Below are positions 1 through 5,972 of a stretch of DNA of 5,972 nucleotides, in pieces (positions within the stretch are counted from its first letter, which is position 1; every line of letters begins with the position of its first letter). The position numbers and the translations under genes are program-made. The notes beneath the pieces were generated by a model, which was given only the letters and a program-made list of their open reading frames with translations, was not told where the DNA came from and did not search any database. Source of the DNA: Alphaproteobacteria bacterium UBA7371 (GTDB lineage Bacteria; Pseudomonadota; Alphaproteobacteria; UBA8317); contig DKOD01000008.1 in the NCBI GenBank assembly GCA_002469865.1, positions 1 through 5,972 of the forward strand, read 5' to 3'.

Positions 1-2530
1 CAATGACTTCTGTTTGCAGGATTTCCATGGCTTGTTCGAGCGGGAGGTCCCTGGATGGCCTCACCTGCAAGGTGATGGAGCGGAAACGTTCTTTATGACG
101 GATCTCCACGGGTCCTGCCGTCACTTCCACATTGGCAAGACTGGCCGCGGTGACAATGTCGCCCCGGCCCGTGACCACGGGGATGGATTCCACATCCTGG
201 GTTTTGGTGAAATTATTTTTGGGCCCCCGAAGAATCAAATCGGTCTGGCTTCCATCCACGGTAATCTCGGCCACCCGAACACCCTCATTGGCCGCATCGA
301 TGGCGAGGCCCAGAGATGCAGCACTCATGCCATTATCACCTAAGCGGACATAATCAGGGGTCACACGAACCTCTGGCGCGCCAAGCTCTAGACCCGGCTG
401 GGGGCGGAATTGGTGGCCTGCTTCCCGAGGCAATATTTGTGCAACCTTACCAGCAGCCCTTTGGGCCACTGGAAGGATATCCTCAAGATCGTCCCCAAGA
501 ATATCCAGGTCCACCGCCCGACCACCGCCAATACCTCGGCCAAAAATGGAACGTTGGTTGATGAAACCAAACGTGCCCGGCTCAGTGAAAATGGGCGTGC
601 GCATCACGGGAATGAGCTCCGCAGCCCGACTCGGATCAACCGAAGACCCACCAATGAAGCTTCGGGTTTCCGTGGCCACAAAGAAAAAATTATCAAATTT
701 TGGCTTTCCCTCTGGGCTGTCTTCTGGGCCCGTTTCGCTGGCCCAAAGATCCCGAACAGCATCTTCCACTTTCAAGGCAATTCCTTCGGAGGTCGCCAAG
801 TTATAACCTGGCGGTGGCAAAATCACACCAAAGACAAAATTGTTGTTGCCCTCGGGCAGGTATTCAAGCTTTGGGAGCAATTTCCATGAGGCATAAAGCG
901 AGCCAGCCGTGAGCACGGCCACCAATGTTAGCCCCAAAACAGCAGATGATGTGGTGCGTCGGGCGATGGCCAGGACGATCGTCGAAAAAGCCGCCGCGAC
1001 ATCATCGAGGATGGGAATCCGCATGGTATCGACCTTCCCAACCCCACCAAAAAGCCATCGGAACAGCGCGGGGATCAACGTGATGGATACAAGCAATGAC
1101 AGCATCACCGACACCGAAATCGCCACGGCAATATCTTGGAACAGCTGCCCCACTTCAAGGTCTGTTGTCATGATGGGGATGAACACCATCACCGTGGTCA
1201 ATGCCGATACCAGCACCGCACCCCACACCTGATTGGCACCTTCAAAAGCTGCATCTTTAAGTGGCAAGCCTTTTTCGCGAAGCCTGTAGATATTTTCCAG
1301 AACAACAATAGCCGCATCAACCACCATGCCAACGGCAAATGCGATGCCTGCCAGCGAGATCACATTGACGGTTCGACCCGTGAATGACATGGCCACAAAG
1401 GTGCCCACCACGGATACGGGGATGGCGATAGAAACCACAAGGGTTGCCCGCCACGACCTTAGAAAGATCATCAAAATCACGGCTGCCAAAAAAGCGCCAA
1501 CCATGATGTTGGACTGCACCAATTGAATGGCATCCTCGATATAGATGGTTTCGTCATAAACCAGCTTCATGGAAAGGCCTTCGCTTTTGAGAATACCCTC
1601 ATTGAGCTCATCCACCACGGCCCGAATGCCGCCCATGGTTGCAATGACATTGGCGCCGGTTTCGCGCACGGCATTCAATGGAATGGCCCCGGCACCCAAA
1701 TGACGGCGCATGGACGTTTCCTCTGGGTAGGCAAGCAAAACATTGGCAATATCACTTACAAACACCCGGCCAAGCACGGGATCTGTGCGCACCACAACAG
1801 ATCCGACCTGCCCTGGCGTGTTCAGGTCAGATTCCATCCGTACCGTATACCGACGCTTACCCTCATCCAGTCGGCCTGCCGATACACTGGCATTGGCATT
1901 ACGCAGTGCCCTGACCACATCATCCACGGTAAGGCGGTAACTCGCCAAATCCTCCGGGCGAACCCGAACCTGCATCTGCAAATCATCGCTGCCATAAACA
2001 TTGGTTCGGCTGACACCGGGCACCCGCTCAATGGCATCGGTGATGACGTCATCAACAAGCTTGGAATATTCTTTCAACGGCCGTTCATTCCCGGGCAATT
2101 TTTTCAGCACAAACCAAGCAATAGGATTGTCCTCAGAACCAGATGTTTCCAAGGTTGGTTCGTCGGCTTCGGCAGGATAGCCAGAAACGCGATCCAATTT
2201 CTGAGCCACCTGGGTCAGGGCCCGGTCAATATCCTGTCCAACGGCAAATTCCAGGGTGATCTGAGCCCTGCCTGTGCGGGCGCGACCTTCCATCGATTGC
2301 AGCCCTTCAATGCCTTTAAGCTGCTCTTCCTGCTTATTAATGATCTCCCGCTCCACCTCAGCAGGTGCCGCTCCTGGCCATCTTGTTTCCACCTGGACCA
2401 CCGGGCGATCCACATCGGGAACCAATTGAATAGGTATCTGCTGAAGCGCCACATAGCCAAACAGGATGATCAGCAAAACACCCGCACACACAGCAGCTGG
2501 GCGTTCAATTGCCTGACGGATCAATATCAT
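1..2530 (-). CDS. RND family efflux transporter permease subunit (HAE1-like), C-terminus cut by window edge
   Basis: Inner-membrane, proton-driven pump subunit of a tripartite efflux system that would export substrates through the adjacent adaptor and an outer-membrane channel. The minus-strand frame is open from the ATG at 2530 to the left edge, giving 843 of the roughly 1,020-1,100 residues usual for the family. Seen in the translation: TM1 at about residues 11-30; the family block PDVDRPVVQVETRWPGAAP at 38-56; the first periplasmic porter loop; TM2-TM6 between about 341 and 495, including the TM4 motif GMVVDAAIVVLEN at 401-413; TM7 at about 530-548; then the start of the second periplasmic loop (LPEGNNNFVFG at 558-568). 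The proton-relay Asp is D405, but the next residue is Ala where AcrB-type pumps have a second Asp. The start overlaps the adaptor stop by four bases (ATGA) and has a good ribosome binding site. TM8-TM12 lie outside the window. Family assignment is firm; the substrate cannot be told. Confidence 0.96.
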   Translation of the reverse strand, partial: MILIRQAIERPAAVCAGVLLIILFGYVALQQIPIQLVPDVDRPVVQVETRWPGAAPAEVEREIINKQEEQLKGIEGLQSMEGRARTGRAQITLEFAVGQDIDRALTQVAQKLDRVSGYPAEADEPTLETSGSEDNPIAWFVLKKLPGNERPLKEYSKLVDDVITDAIERVPGVSRTNVYGSDDLQMQVRVRPEDLASYRLTVDDVVRALRNANASVSAGRLDEGKRRYTVRMESDLNTPGQVGSVVVRTDPVLGRVFVSDIANVLLAYPEETSMRRHLGAGAIPLNAVRETGANVIATMGGIRAVVDELNEGILKSEGLSMKLVYDETIYIEDAIQLVQSNIMVGAFLAAVILMIFLRSWRATLVVSIAIPVSVVGTFVAMSFTGRTVNVISLAGIAFAVGMVVDAAIVVLENIYRLREKGLPLKDAAFEGANQVWGAVLVSALTTVMVFIPIMTTDLEVGQLFQDIAVAISVSVMLSLLVSITLIPALFRWLFGGVGKVDTMRIPILDDVAAAFSTIVLAIARRTTSSAVLGLTLVAVLTAGSLYASWKLLPKLEYLPEGNNNFVFGVILPPPGYNLATSEGIALKVEDAVRDLWASETGPEDSPEGKPKFDNFFFVATETRSFIGGSSVDPSRAAELIPVMRTPIFTEPGTFGFINQRSIFGRGIGGGRAVDLDILGDDLEDILPVAQRAAGKVAQILPREAGHQFRPQPGLELGAPEVRVTPDYVRLGDNGMSAASLGLAIDAANEGVRVAEITVDGSQTDLILRGPKNNFTKTQDVESIPVVTGRGDIVTAASLANVEVTAGPVEIRHKERFRSITLQVRPSRDLPLEQAMEILQTEVI

Positions 2531-3612
2531 GAACCACCTTCCTGATCCAAAGGCTGGACCTTCTGGCCGGGACGTAGCCGCTCATTGCCACGCACCACCA
2601 CAACATCCCCTTCTTGCAGACCATCAAGCACCACAAAACGGTTGTTCACAGACGCTCCAACCTTAACCTTTGTGGGTTGGGCGACATTATCCACGACCTT
2701 AAAGACGATTTTTCCCTGGGGGCCATCGATCAGTGCATCTTTGCTCATGGTGATTTGAGGCTCCCCGGAAGCAAGCACCAACATGACCTGAACAGATTGG
2801 CCTTCCACCAGGTCGAGGCCTGGCTCCAGGGTGGCCCGCACTGCGCGGGCGCGGGTTCTGGGATCCTCCCTAGGCACCACTCGGTCGATATTGCTGATGA
2901 TTTCTTTGCCCTGAACCATGAAACGCAAAGAACTGCCGGGGCCGACCTGGTCAAGATAGCGGTTGGGCAAGGGAATCTCGAGTTCTAGGGTGGTTTTGTC
3001 CACCATCACCACCACGGCTTGGCCCCGATTCACGAAGGTACCGGTGATGGGCATCACCTGATAGACCACACCATCAAATGGTGCCCTGATCACCCCATCG
3101 CGCAGGTTTTTTCCAGAAAGTTCCAACCCAGCCTGGGCTCTTATGAGGCCTGCCTTGGCCCGCAACAGCGCAGCAGCGGAACTGGCCAAGGCATCGGTGG
3201 CATCCTCCAGCCTTGCTGAAGAAAAGCCCGACGAGCCTTTGAGTTTTAATGCACGGTCATAAAAACGTTGGGCCTGGGCCTTGCTTGCACGGGCCACCTC
3301 CACGGCGGCCTCAGCTTCTTCAAGCTGGCCACGGCTTAATTCGACATTGAGTTTTAAAATTTGTGGGTCAATAACCAAAAGGACGTCATCCTTTTTGACC
3401 TCATCGCCCACCCGAACGAGCACGTCCTGTATTTGACCAGCCACATTGGTGGAAATCTCACCGGACTGGTTGGCCACCACATTGGCAATTAATGGCAATT
3501 CCTCTTGCACCTTGGTCATCACCACAAGGTCGACACCAACCAACGCAGCACGCTCCTGGGCATGGGCGTGCATGCTGACAAACAAAGCCAGGGACAACAA
3601 AAAAGTTCTCAT
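2527..3612 (-). CDS. Efflux RND transporter periplasmic adaptor subunit (HlyD/AcrA-type membrane fusion protein)
   Basis: Periplasmic adaptor that links the RND permease to an outer-membrane channel; 361 residues, a normal family length. The chosen start gives a clear signal peptide (residues 1-18, MRTFLLSLALFVSMHAHA, cleavage before QE). An in-frame extension up to 3714 would bury this signal behind 34 unconvincing residues, so I reject it. There is no lipobox Cys, so the mature protein is probably soluble rather than a lipoprotein as AcrA is. Domain order: first half of the lipoyl domain at about 54-83 (VAGQIQDVLVRVGDEV), an alanine/glutamate-rich coiled-coil hairpin at about 88-168, second lipoyl half at 173-198 (VIRAPFDGVV), beta-barrel at about 205-280, and membrane-proximal domain at about 285-350 ending GLQEGDVVVVRGNERLRPGQ. 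The stop overlaps the permease start. The gene begins 125 bases after the upstream ATPase stop, so it may share that transcript or have its own promoter. Confidence 0.95.
   Translation of the reverse strand: MRTFLLSLALFVSMHAHAQERAALVGVDLVVMTKVQEELPLIANVVANQSGEISTNVAGQIQDVLVRVGDEVKKDDVLLVIDPQILKLNVELSRGQLEEAEAAVEVARASKAQAQRFYDRALKLKGSSGFSSARLEDATDALASSAAALLRAKAGLIRAQAGLELSGKNLRDGVIRAPFDGVVYQVMPITGTFVNRGQAVVVMVDKTTLELEIPLPNRYLDQVGPGSSLRFMVQGKEIISNIDRVVPREDPRTRARAVRATLEPGLDLVEGQSVQVMLVLASGEPQITMSKDALIDGPQGKIVFKVVDNVAQPTKVKVGASVNNRFVVLDGLQEGDVVVVRGNERLRPGQKVQPLDQEGGS
2537..2543 (-). promoter_or_regulatory. Ribosome binding site of the RND permease
   Basis: The minus strand reads AGGAAGG, six bases before the permease ATG at 2530. 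It lies within the last codons of the adaptor gene. Together with the four-base ATGA stop/start overlap, it fixes the permease start and suggests translational coupling of the two subunits. Confidence 0.75.
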
Positions 3613-3622
3613 CTTCCAGAAA

Positions 3623-3627
3623 TCCTT
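3623..3627 (-). promoter_or_regulatory. Probable ribosome binding site of the adaptor gene
   Basis: The minus strand reads AAGGA, ten bases before the ATG at 3612. The spacing is slightly long but usable. It supports the shorter start that exposes the signal peptide, over the longer reading frame beginning at 3714. Confidence 0.5.
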
Positions 3628-3653
3628 GAATATATGGCCAACATCGAAAGGCC

Positions 3654-3668
3654 CACCAAAGATTGGTG
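3654..3668. repeat. Short perfect inverted repeat in the ATPase-adaptor gap
   Basis: CACCAA and TTGGTG arms (six base pairs) flank a three-base centre, in the 125-base gap between the ATPase stop and the adaptor start, 42 bases upstream of the adaptor ATG. No T-run follows on either strand, so it is not a standard intrinsic terminator. It could be an operator half-site pair, a small RNA hairpin, or chance. No copy elsewhere in the window was noticed. Confidence 0.35.
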
Positions 3669-3737
3669 CTGCGACTTTCTGTCGTGCCACCAGAAACTTG
3701 TTGCCAAAAAACAAAAATTCAAGGGGTTATGGTAATT

Positions 3738-5228
3738 TTACAAGGCCCTATTGAGTGCTTGCCACTCCTGTTTGCCCGGACGTGCACGAATGACGGTCCG
3801 CACGTGACCTCCTTCAAGCAAGAATTCATGATTGACCCCCACTGGCCGACAAATTCCCGACATCAAACCGGCCCAATTGGGAGGCAAATCTTCCTCCGAT
3901 TGGGTAACAATTTGCACGTGTTTTCGTTGCTTACGGCCCTCCCTAAGGAGCCGATCCAACAATCGCGGCAGATGTTCCCCCAACAAGAAACGATGGGCCT
4001 CATCAATGGCAATCAGCAAGGGCCTACCCACATGAAAATCCAAAAAATTGGCAATTTCAAGCGCCAGCACAATGTCGCTTAGCCATGGCCTGGTGGCATG
4101 GTTGGCCAGAAACTTACCCCGGGACATGCTCAAGAAAATGGGTTGGTTGCCATAAGCCTCTGCACCCACCATGCCAGCCAGGCGGGCAAGACGATCACCA
4201 TGGCGTTCCGGGCCCTTTTCCCTGGTCCGTTGAAACAACAAGCCCCTGGTAAAGGCGATCATGTCAGGCACTTCTTCCTGACGGCGCACGTCTTCAAAAA
4301 GATCCATGCGGTCTTCCACTTGTTCATCAAGGCCCATCAAACCGCCAAGGAAATACCCAAACACCTCCTGAACCAAAGGCCCCGCTTCGGCACGGATGGG
4401 GTCTGGGACCAACGGTTCGGTGCGGTGATGTTGGGAAAAGCCCGTCATGCCATGGGCAAGCCTGCCTCCGTCATTTCCAGCATCAAGATGCAACACAGGA
4501 ATATTCCGGCTGAGCGCGGAACGCAGCCGCATGCCTGCCAGCACGGATTTGCCACTGCCTGGGCTCCCCAAAATAAGCACCCGGGATCCCCCGCTGCGCA
4601 TCCAATCAGGCATGGGCAGGGGCCTCAATGCCCGATCACCAAACACACATTGCTCAGGTCTTTCAGGCCGATCAAGTTGTCTGGGTCTTAAAGATTCCGC
4701 CAGCCCATGGGGCACCAACATTTTGACAGGCGGCCCTTGGGCATCTTCCACCGGCCGAACAGCATCAGGAAATTGGGCCATGGGTTCGCAATCATCATCT
4801 TGCTTGGCGTCAAACAAAAAAATATTCACCCAAAGCACATAAATACCTTCCTCGCGATGGGCGGCGAGCCAATCCTGGCGCCTGCGAAGTCCCATATCCA
4901 AGCTGGCAAGACCACGCTCCAAAAGCCCCCGCATGCGGCCATGATGATAGGGCTCACAACCATGCTCCAGCACCCATCGGCGGTCTGGCGCTGGTTCCAT
5001 CTGCGCCAGAAGATCATCAAGATGAAGCTGATGGCTGGGCTTGGTTAGCTGCCAAGCTTGGCGAAATGGCGGAAAAGATGGGCAACCAACAAGACGTGCT
5101 TGGCCAAAGCCAAGCACCATTTGTGCCAAATCTTGGTCTTCCGGCAATCCTTCGCCAACAACCACATGGTCCCATGCCAATTCGGCACGACCAGGCAAGC
5201 TTTGTCGAAACAGCCTGGTTGTTTCCAT
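3738..5228 (-). CDS. HerA/VirB4-superfamily P-loop ATPase, possible type IV secretion-like motor
   Basis: Predicted soluble ATPase of 496 residues counted from the ATG at 5228. Seen: Walker A GSPGSGKS at 221-228; Walker B LLIAIDEAHRFL at 404-415 with the catalytic Glu at 410; then LREGRKQRKHVQIVTQS at 428-444, matching the HerA/VirB4 pattern of an arginine-finger region followed by a strand ending in TQ. The family uses ATP hydrolysis in hexameric rings to move DNA or protein, or to drive secretion assembly. Residues 1-200 match nothing I recognise and lack a clear membrane segment. At 496 residues it is about half the length of Legionella DotO/IcmB, so it is not a standard DotO. The start is uncertain: an in-frame TTG at 5237 would overlap the upstream stop by four bases (TTGA) and add three residues, and neither start has a clear ribosome binding site, so translation is probably coupled to the IcmD-like gene. 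The superfamily call is strong; the secretion role is inferred from that neighbour. Confidence 0.85.
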   Translation of the reverse strand: METTRLFRQSLPGRAELAWDHVVVGEGLPEDQDLAQMVLGFGQARLVGCPSFPPFRQAWQLTKPSHQLHLDDLLAQMEPAPDRRWVLEHGCEPYHHGRMRGLLERGLASLDMGLRRRQDWLAAHREEGIYVLWVNIFLFDAKQDDDCEPMAQFPDAVRPVEDAQGPPVKMLVPHGLAESLRPRQLDRPERPEQCVFGDRALRPLPMPDWMRSGGSRVLILGSPGSGKSVLAGMRLRSALSRNIPVLHLDAGNDGGRLAHGMTGFSQHHRTEPLVPDPIRAEAGPLVQEVFGYFLGGLMGLDEQVEDRMDLFEDVRRQEEVPDMIAFTRGLLFQRTREKGPERHGDRLARLAGMVGAEAYGNQPIFLSMSRGKFLANHATRPWLSDIVLALEIANFLDFHVGRPLLIAIDEAHRFLLGEHLPRLLDRLLREGRKQRKHVQIVTQSEEDLPPNWAGLMSGICRPVGVNHEFLLEGGHVRTVIRARPGKQEWQALNRAL

Positions 5229-5233
5229 CTGGC

Positions 5234-5587
5234 TCAAAAACCAATAGAGCCTGACACCCCGCTGCCCGAGGCATCAAGAATAGTGGCATCTTGACCAAAA
5301 AAGGTCCCAACCCCAACCCCAAGCAGCTCAGGCAGGGCAAGAAACATCGCAGCTGCCGTCACCCGCCAGATGGCATCGCCCAAAGGGTAGCGCATAGGAT
5401 CCCGACCATGGGCCATAAACCGCCAAATGGCGAGCATGGCCATCAGCAAACCAAAAAGAAAAGAAGCCGTGCCCAAGAGGGCTGCGATGCCAGCAATCTC
5501 ACCACGCACCCGTTCGGCCATGGCTCCGATACCTTCAGCCCAAGCCAAATCAATAGGCATAAGGATCAACAACAACAAAATCTTCAT
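5234..5587 (-). CDS. Small membrane protein resembling IcmD/DotP of type IVB secretion systems
   Basis: A 117-residue protein with a signal peptide at 1-17 (MKILLLLILMPIDLAWA, cleavage before EG), a hydrophobic segment at about 31-57, a short polar loop, a second segment at about 73-97 and a glycine/serine-rich tail (SGSGVSGSIGF). The loop and second segment (RFMAHGRDPMRYPLGDAIW, then AAAMFLALPELLG) match the IcmD/DotP pattern as I remember it: a basic/His loop with Asp-Pro, P-L/I-G, and an alanine-rich helix ending in LP. The tail also resembles the IcmD C-terminus. In Legionella, IcmD is a small inner-membrane Dot/Icm component. The ATG at 5587 is preferred because a start at 5662 would lie in the acsA terminator and hide the signal peptide; a weak AGG lies seven bases upstream. 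The gene is packed against the ATPase gene. VirB2/TrbC-type pilin-like proteins are an alternative, but the loop favours IcmD. Confidence 0.72.
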   Translation of the reverse strand: MKILLLLILMPIDLAWAEGIGAMAERVRGEIAGIAALLGTASFLFGLLMAMLAIWRFMAHGRDPMRYPLGDAIWRVTAAAMFLALPELLGVGVGTFFGQDATILDASGSGVSGSIGF

Positions 5588-5644
5588 GGGCAAACCTATC
5601 TCAAAGATGGCGTTCCCATGTGATCTGGGGGGCAACCCGAAAGC

Positions 5645-5670
5645 AAAAAAAACCGGCCCCAAAGGGCCGG
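5645..5670 (-). terminator. Intrinsic (Rho-independent) terminator of acsA
   Basis: On the minus strand a perfect seven-base-pair GC stem, CCGGCCC/GGGCCGG with loop TTTG, is followed at once by eight T residues. It begins 23 bases beyond the acsA stop codon. It should end acsA transcription and so separate it from the IcmD-like/ATPase genes, which would then need a promoter between this site and 5587 or readthrough. Confidence 0.93.
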
Positions 5671-5693
5671 CAGAGAGGGGAGGTTTTGGCCGT

Positions 5694-5972
5694 TCAACTC
5701 TTATTCATGCGGTTATCGATCAAATCGTCAACGACTGCAGGTTCTGCGAGTGTGGAAGTGTCACCAAGACTGTCATATGAATTTTCTGCAATTTTTCTCA
5801 AAATCCGACGCATGATTTTGCCCGAACGTGTCTTAGGCAGACCCGGGGCAAATTGGATTAAGTCAGGTGAGGCAATTGGGCCGATTTCTGTCCGCACCCA
5901 TTTGACCAATTCTTTGCGTAATTCTTCACTTGGCTCCTCACCTTCCATCAAGGTGACATAGGCATAAATGCC
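5694..5972 (-). CDS. acsA: Acetyl-CoA synthetase, C-terminal 92 residues (5' part beyond window edge)
   Basis: AMP-forming acetate:CoA ligase, which makes acetyl-CoA from acetate, ATP and CoA in the cytoplasm. Only the end of the mobile C-terminal domain is present, out of about 650 residues. Diagnostic features: GIYAYVTL at the window edge, EIGPIASPDLIQFAPGLP, and the conserved PKTRSGKIMRRILRK segment. The second lysine of this segment (SGK, codon 5819-5817) corresponds to the catalytic lysine controlled by reversible acetylation in Salmonella Acs (Lys609). The ending SLGDTSTLAEPAVVDDLI is typical of Acs rather than of propionyl-CoA or other acyl-CoA ligases. The frame is intact to a TGA stop and a strong terminator follows. 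It is a housekeeping gene and an anchor for locating the neighbouring module. Confidence 0.96.
   Translation of the reverse strand, partial: GIYAYVTLMEGEEPSEELRKELVKWVRTEIGPIASPDLIQFAPGLPKTRSGKIMRRILRKIAENSYDSLGDTSTLAEPAVVDDLIDNRMNKS

Noticed and set aside
410..889. A 159-codon open frame on the plus strand
   Set aside because: It is antisense to the second periplasmic loop of the permease, and the opposite strand clearly encodes the RND protein.
1523..2545. A 340-codon open frame on the plus strand
   Set aside because: It lies antisense to the RND permease, whose frame is continuous and carries family motifs. Its translation is rich in His, Pro and Asn with no domain pattern, as expected of a shadow frame.
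3629..3634. TATATT on the minus strand as a possible -10 box for the adaptor gene
   Set aside because: A start site about seven bases downstream would fall at about 3622, past the AAGGA ribosome binding site, leaving almost no leader. No good -35 box lies at 16-18 bases.
3613..3714. N-terminal extension of the adaptor to an ATG at 3714
   Set aside because: It would place 34 residues before a textbook signal peptide. The start at 3612 gives a proper secretion signal and has an upstream ribosome binding site.
4098..4691. A 197-codon open frame on the plus strand
   Set aside because: It is antisense to the ATPase, including the Walker A region, and shows no recognisable protein features.
5588..5644. 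Promoter for the IcmD-like/ATPase pair
   Set aside because: A promoter is expected after the terminator, but no convincing -35/-10 pair with proper spacing could be read, so none is called.
5588..5662. N-terminal extension of the IcmD-like gene to 5662
   Set aside because: The extra codons run through the acsA terminator T-run and stem and would hide the signal peptide beginning at 5587.

Overview
The window looks like chromosomal DNA from a Gram-negative proteobacterium, most likely an alphaproteobacterium. The support is a tripartite-type RND efflux system, which needs an outer membrane, and an acetyl-CoA synthetase C-terminus that from memory reads like alphaproteobacterial AcsA. Base composition is moderately GC-rich by eye. 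No species can be named from the sequence. All recognisable genes lie on the minus strand, so transcription runs from the right edge to the left edge.

Right to left: (1) 5972-5694 is the last 92 codons of acetyl-CoA synthetase (acsA), closed by a strong intrinsic terminator at 5670-5645. (2) 5587-5234 is a small signal-peptide-bearing protein with two membrane segments. It resembles the IcmD/DotP family of type IVB (Dot/Icm) secretion systems. (3) 5228-3738 is a HerA/VirB4-superfamily ATPase with intact Walker A and Walker B motifs, packed directly against the IcmD-like gene. (4) 3737-3613 is a 125-base gap with a short perfect inverted repeat and no convincing promoter or terminator. (5) 3612-2527 is a secreted periplasmic adaptor (membrane fusion protein), and 2530 to the left edge is its RND permease. 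These two overlap by four bases and are clearly translated as a unit; the permease is cut off by the left edge after 843 residues.

Functionally, the adaptor and permease should form an inner-membrane/periplasmic efflux complex that needs an outer-membrane TolC-type channel not encoded in the window. The IcmD-like protein and the ATPase form a two-gene unit that looks like a fragment of type IV secretion machinery, placed between a housekeeping gene and an efflux operon. No other Dot/Icm components are visible. This orphan pair is the most interesting part of the window. There are no RNA genes, insertion sequences, CRISPR arrays or other mobile-element signatures, and no stretch over 300 bases lacks a gene.
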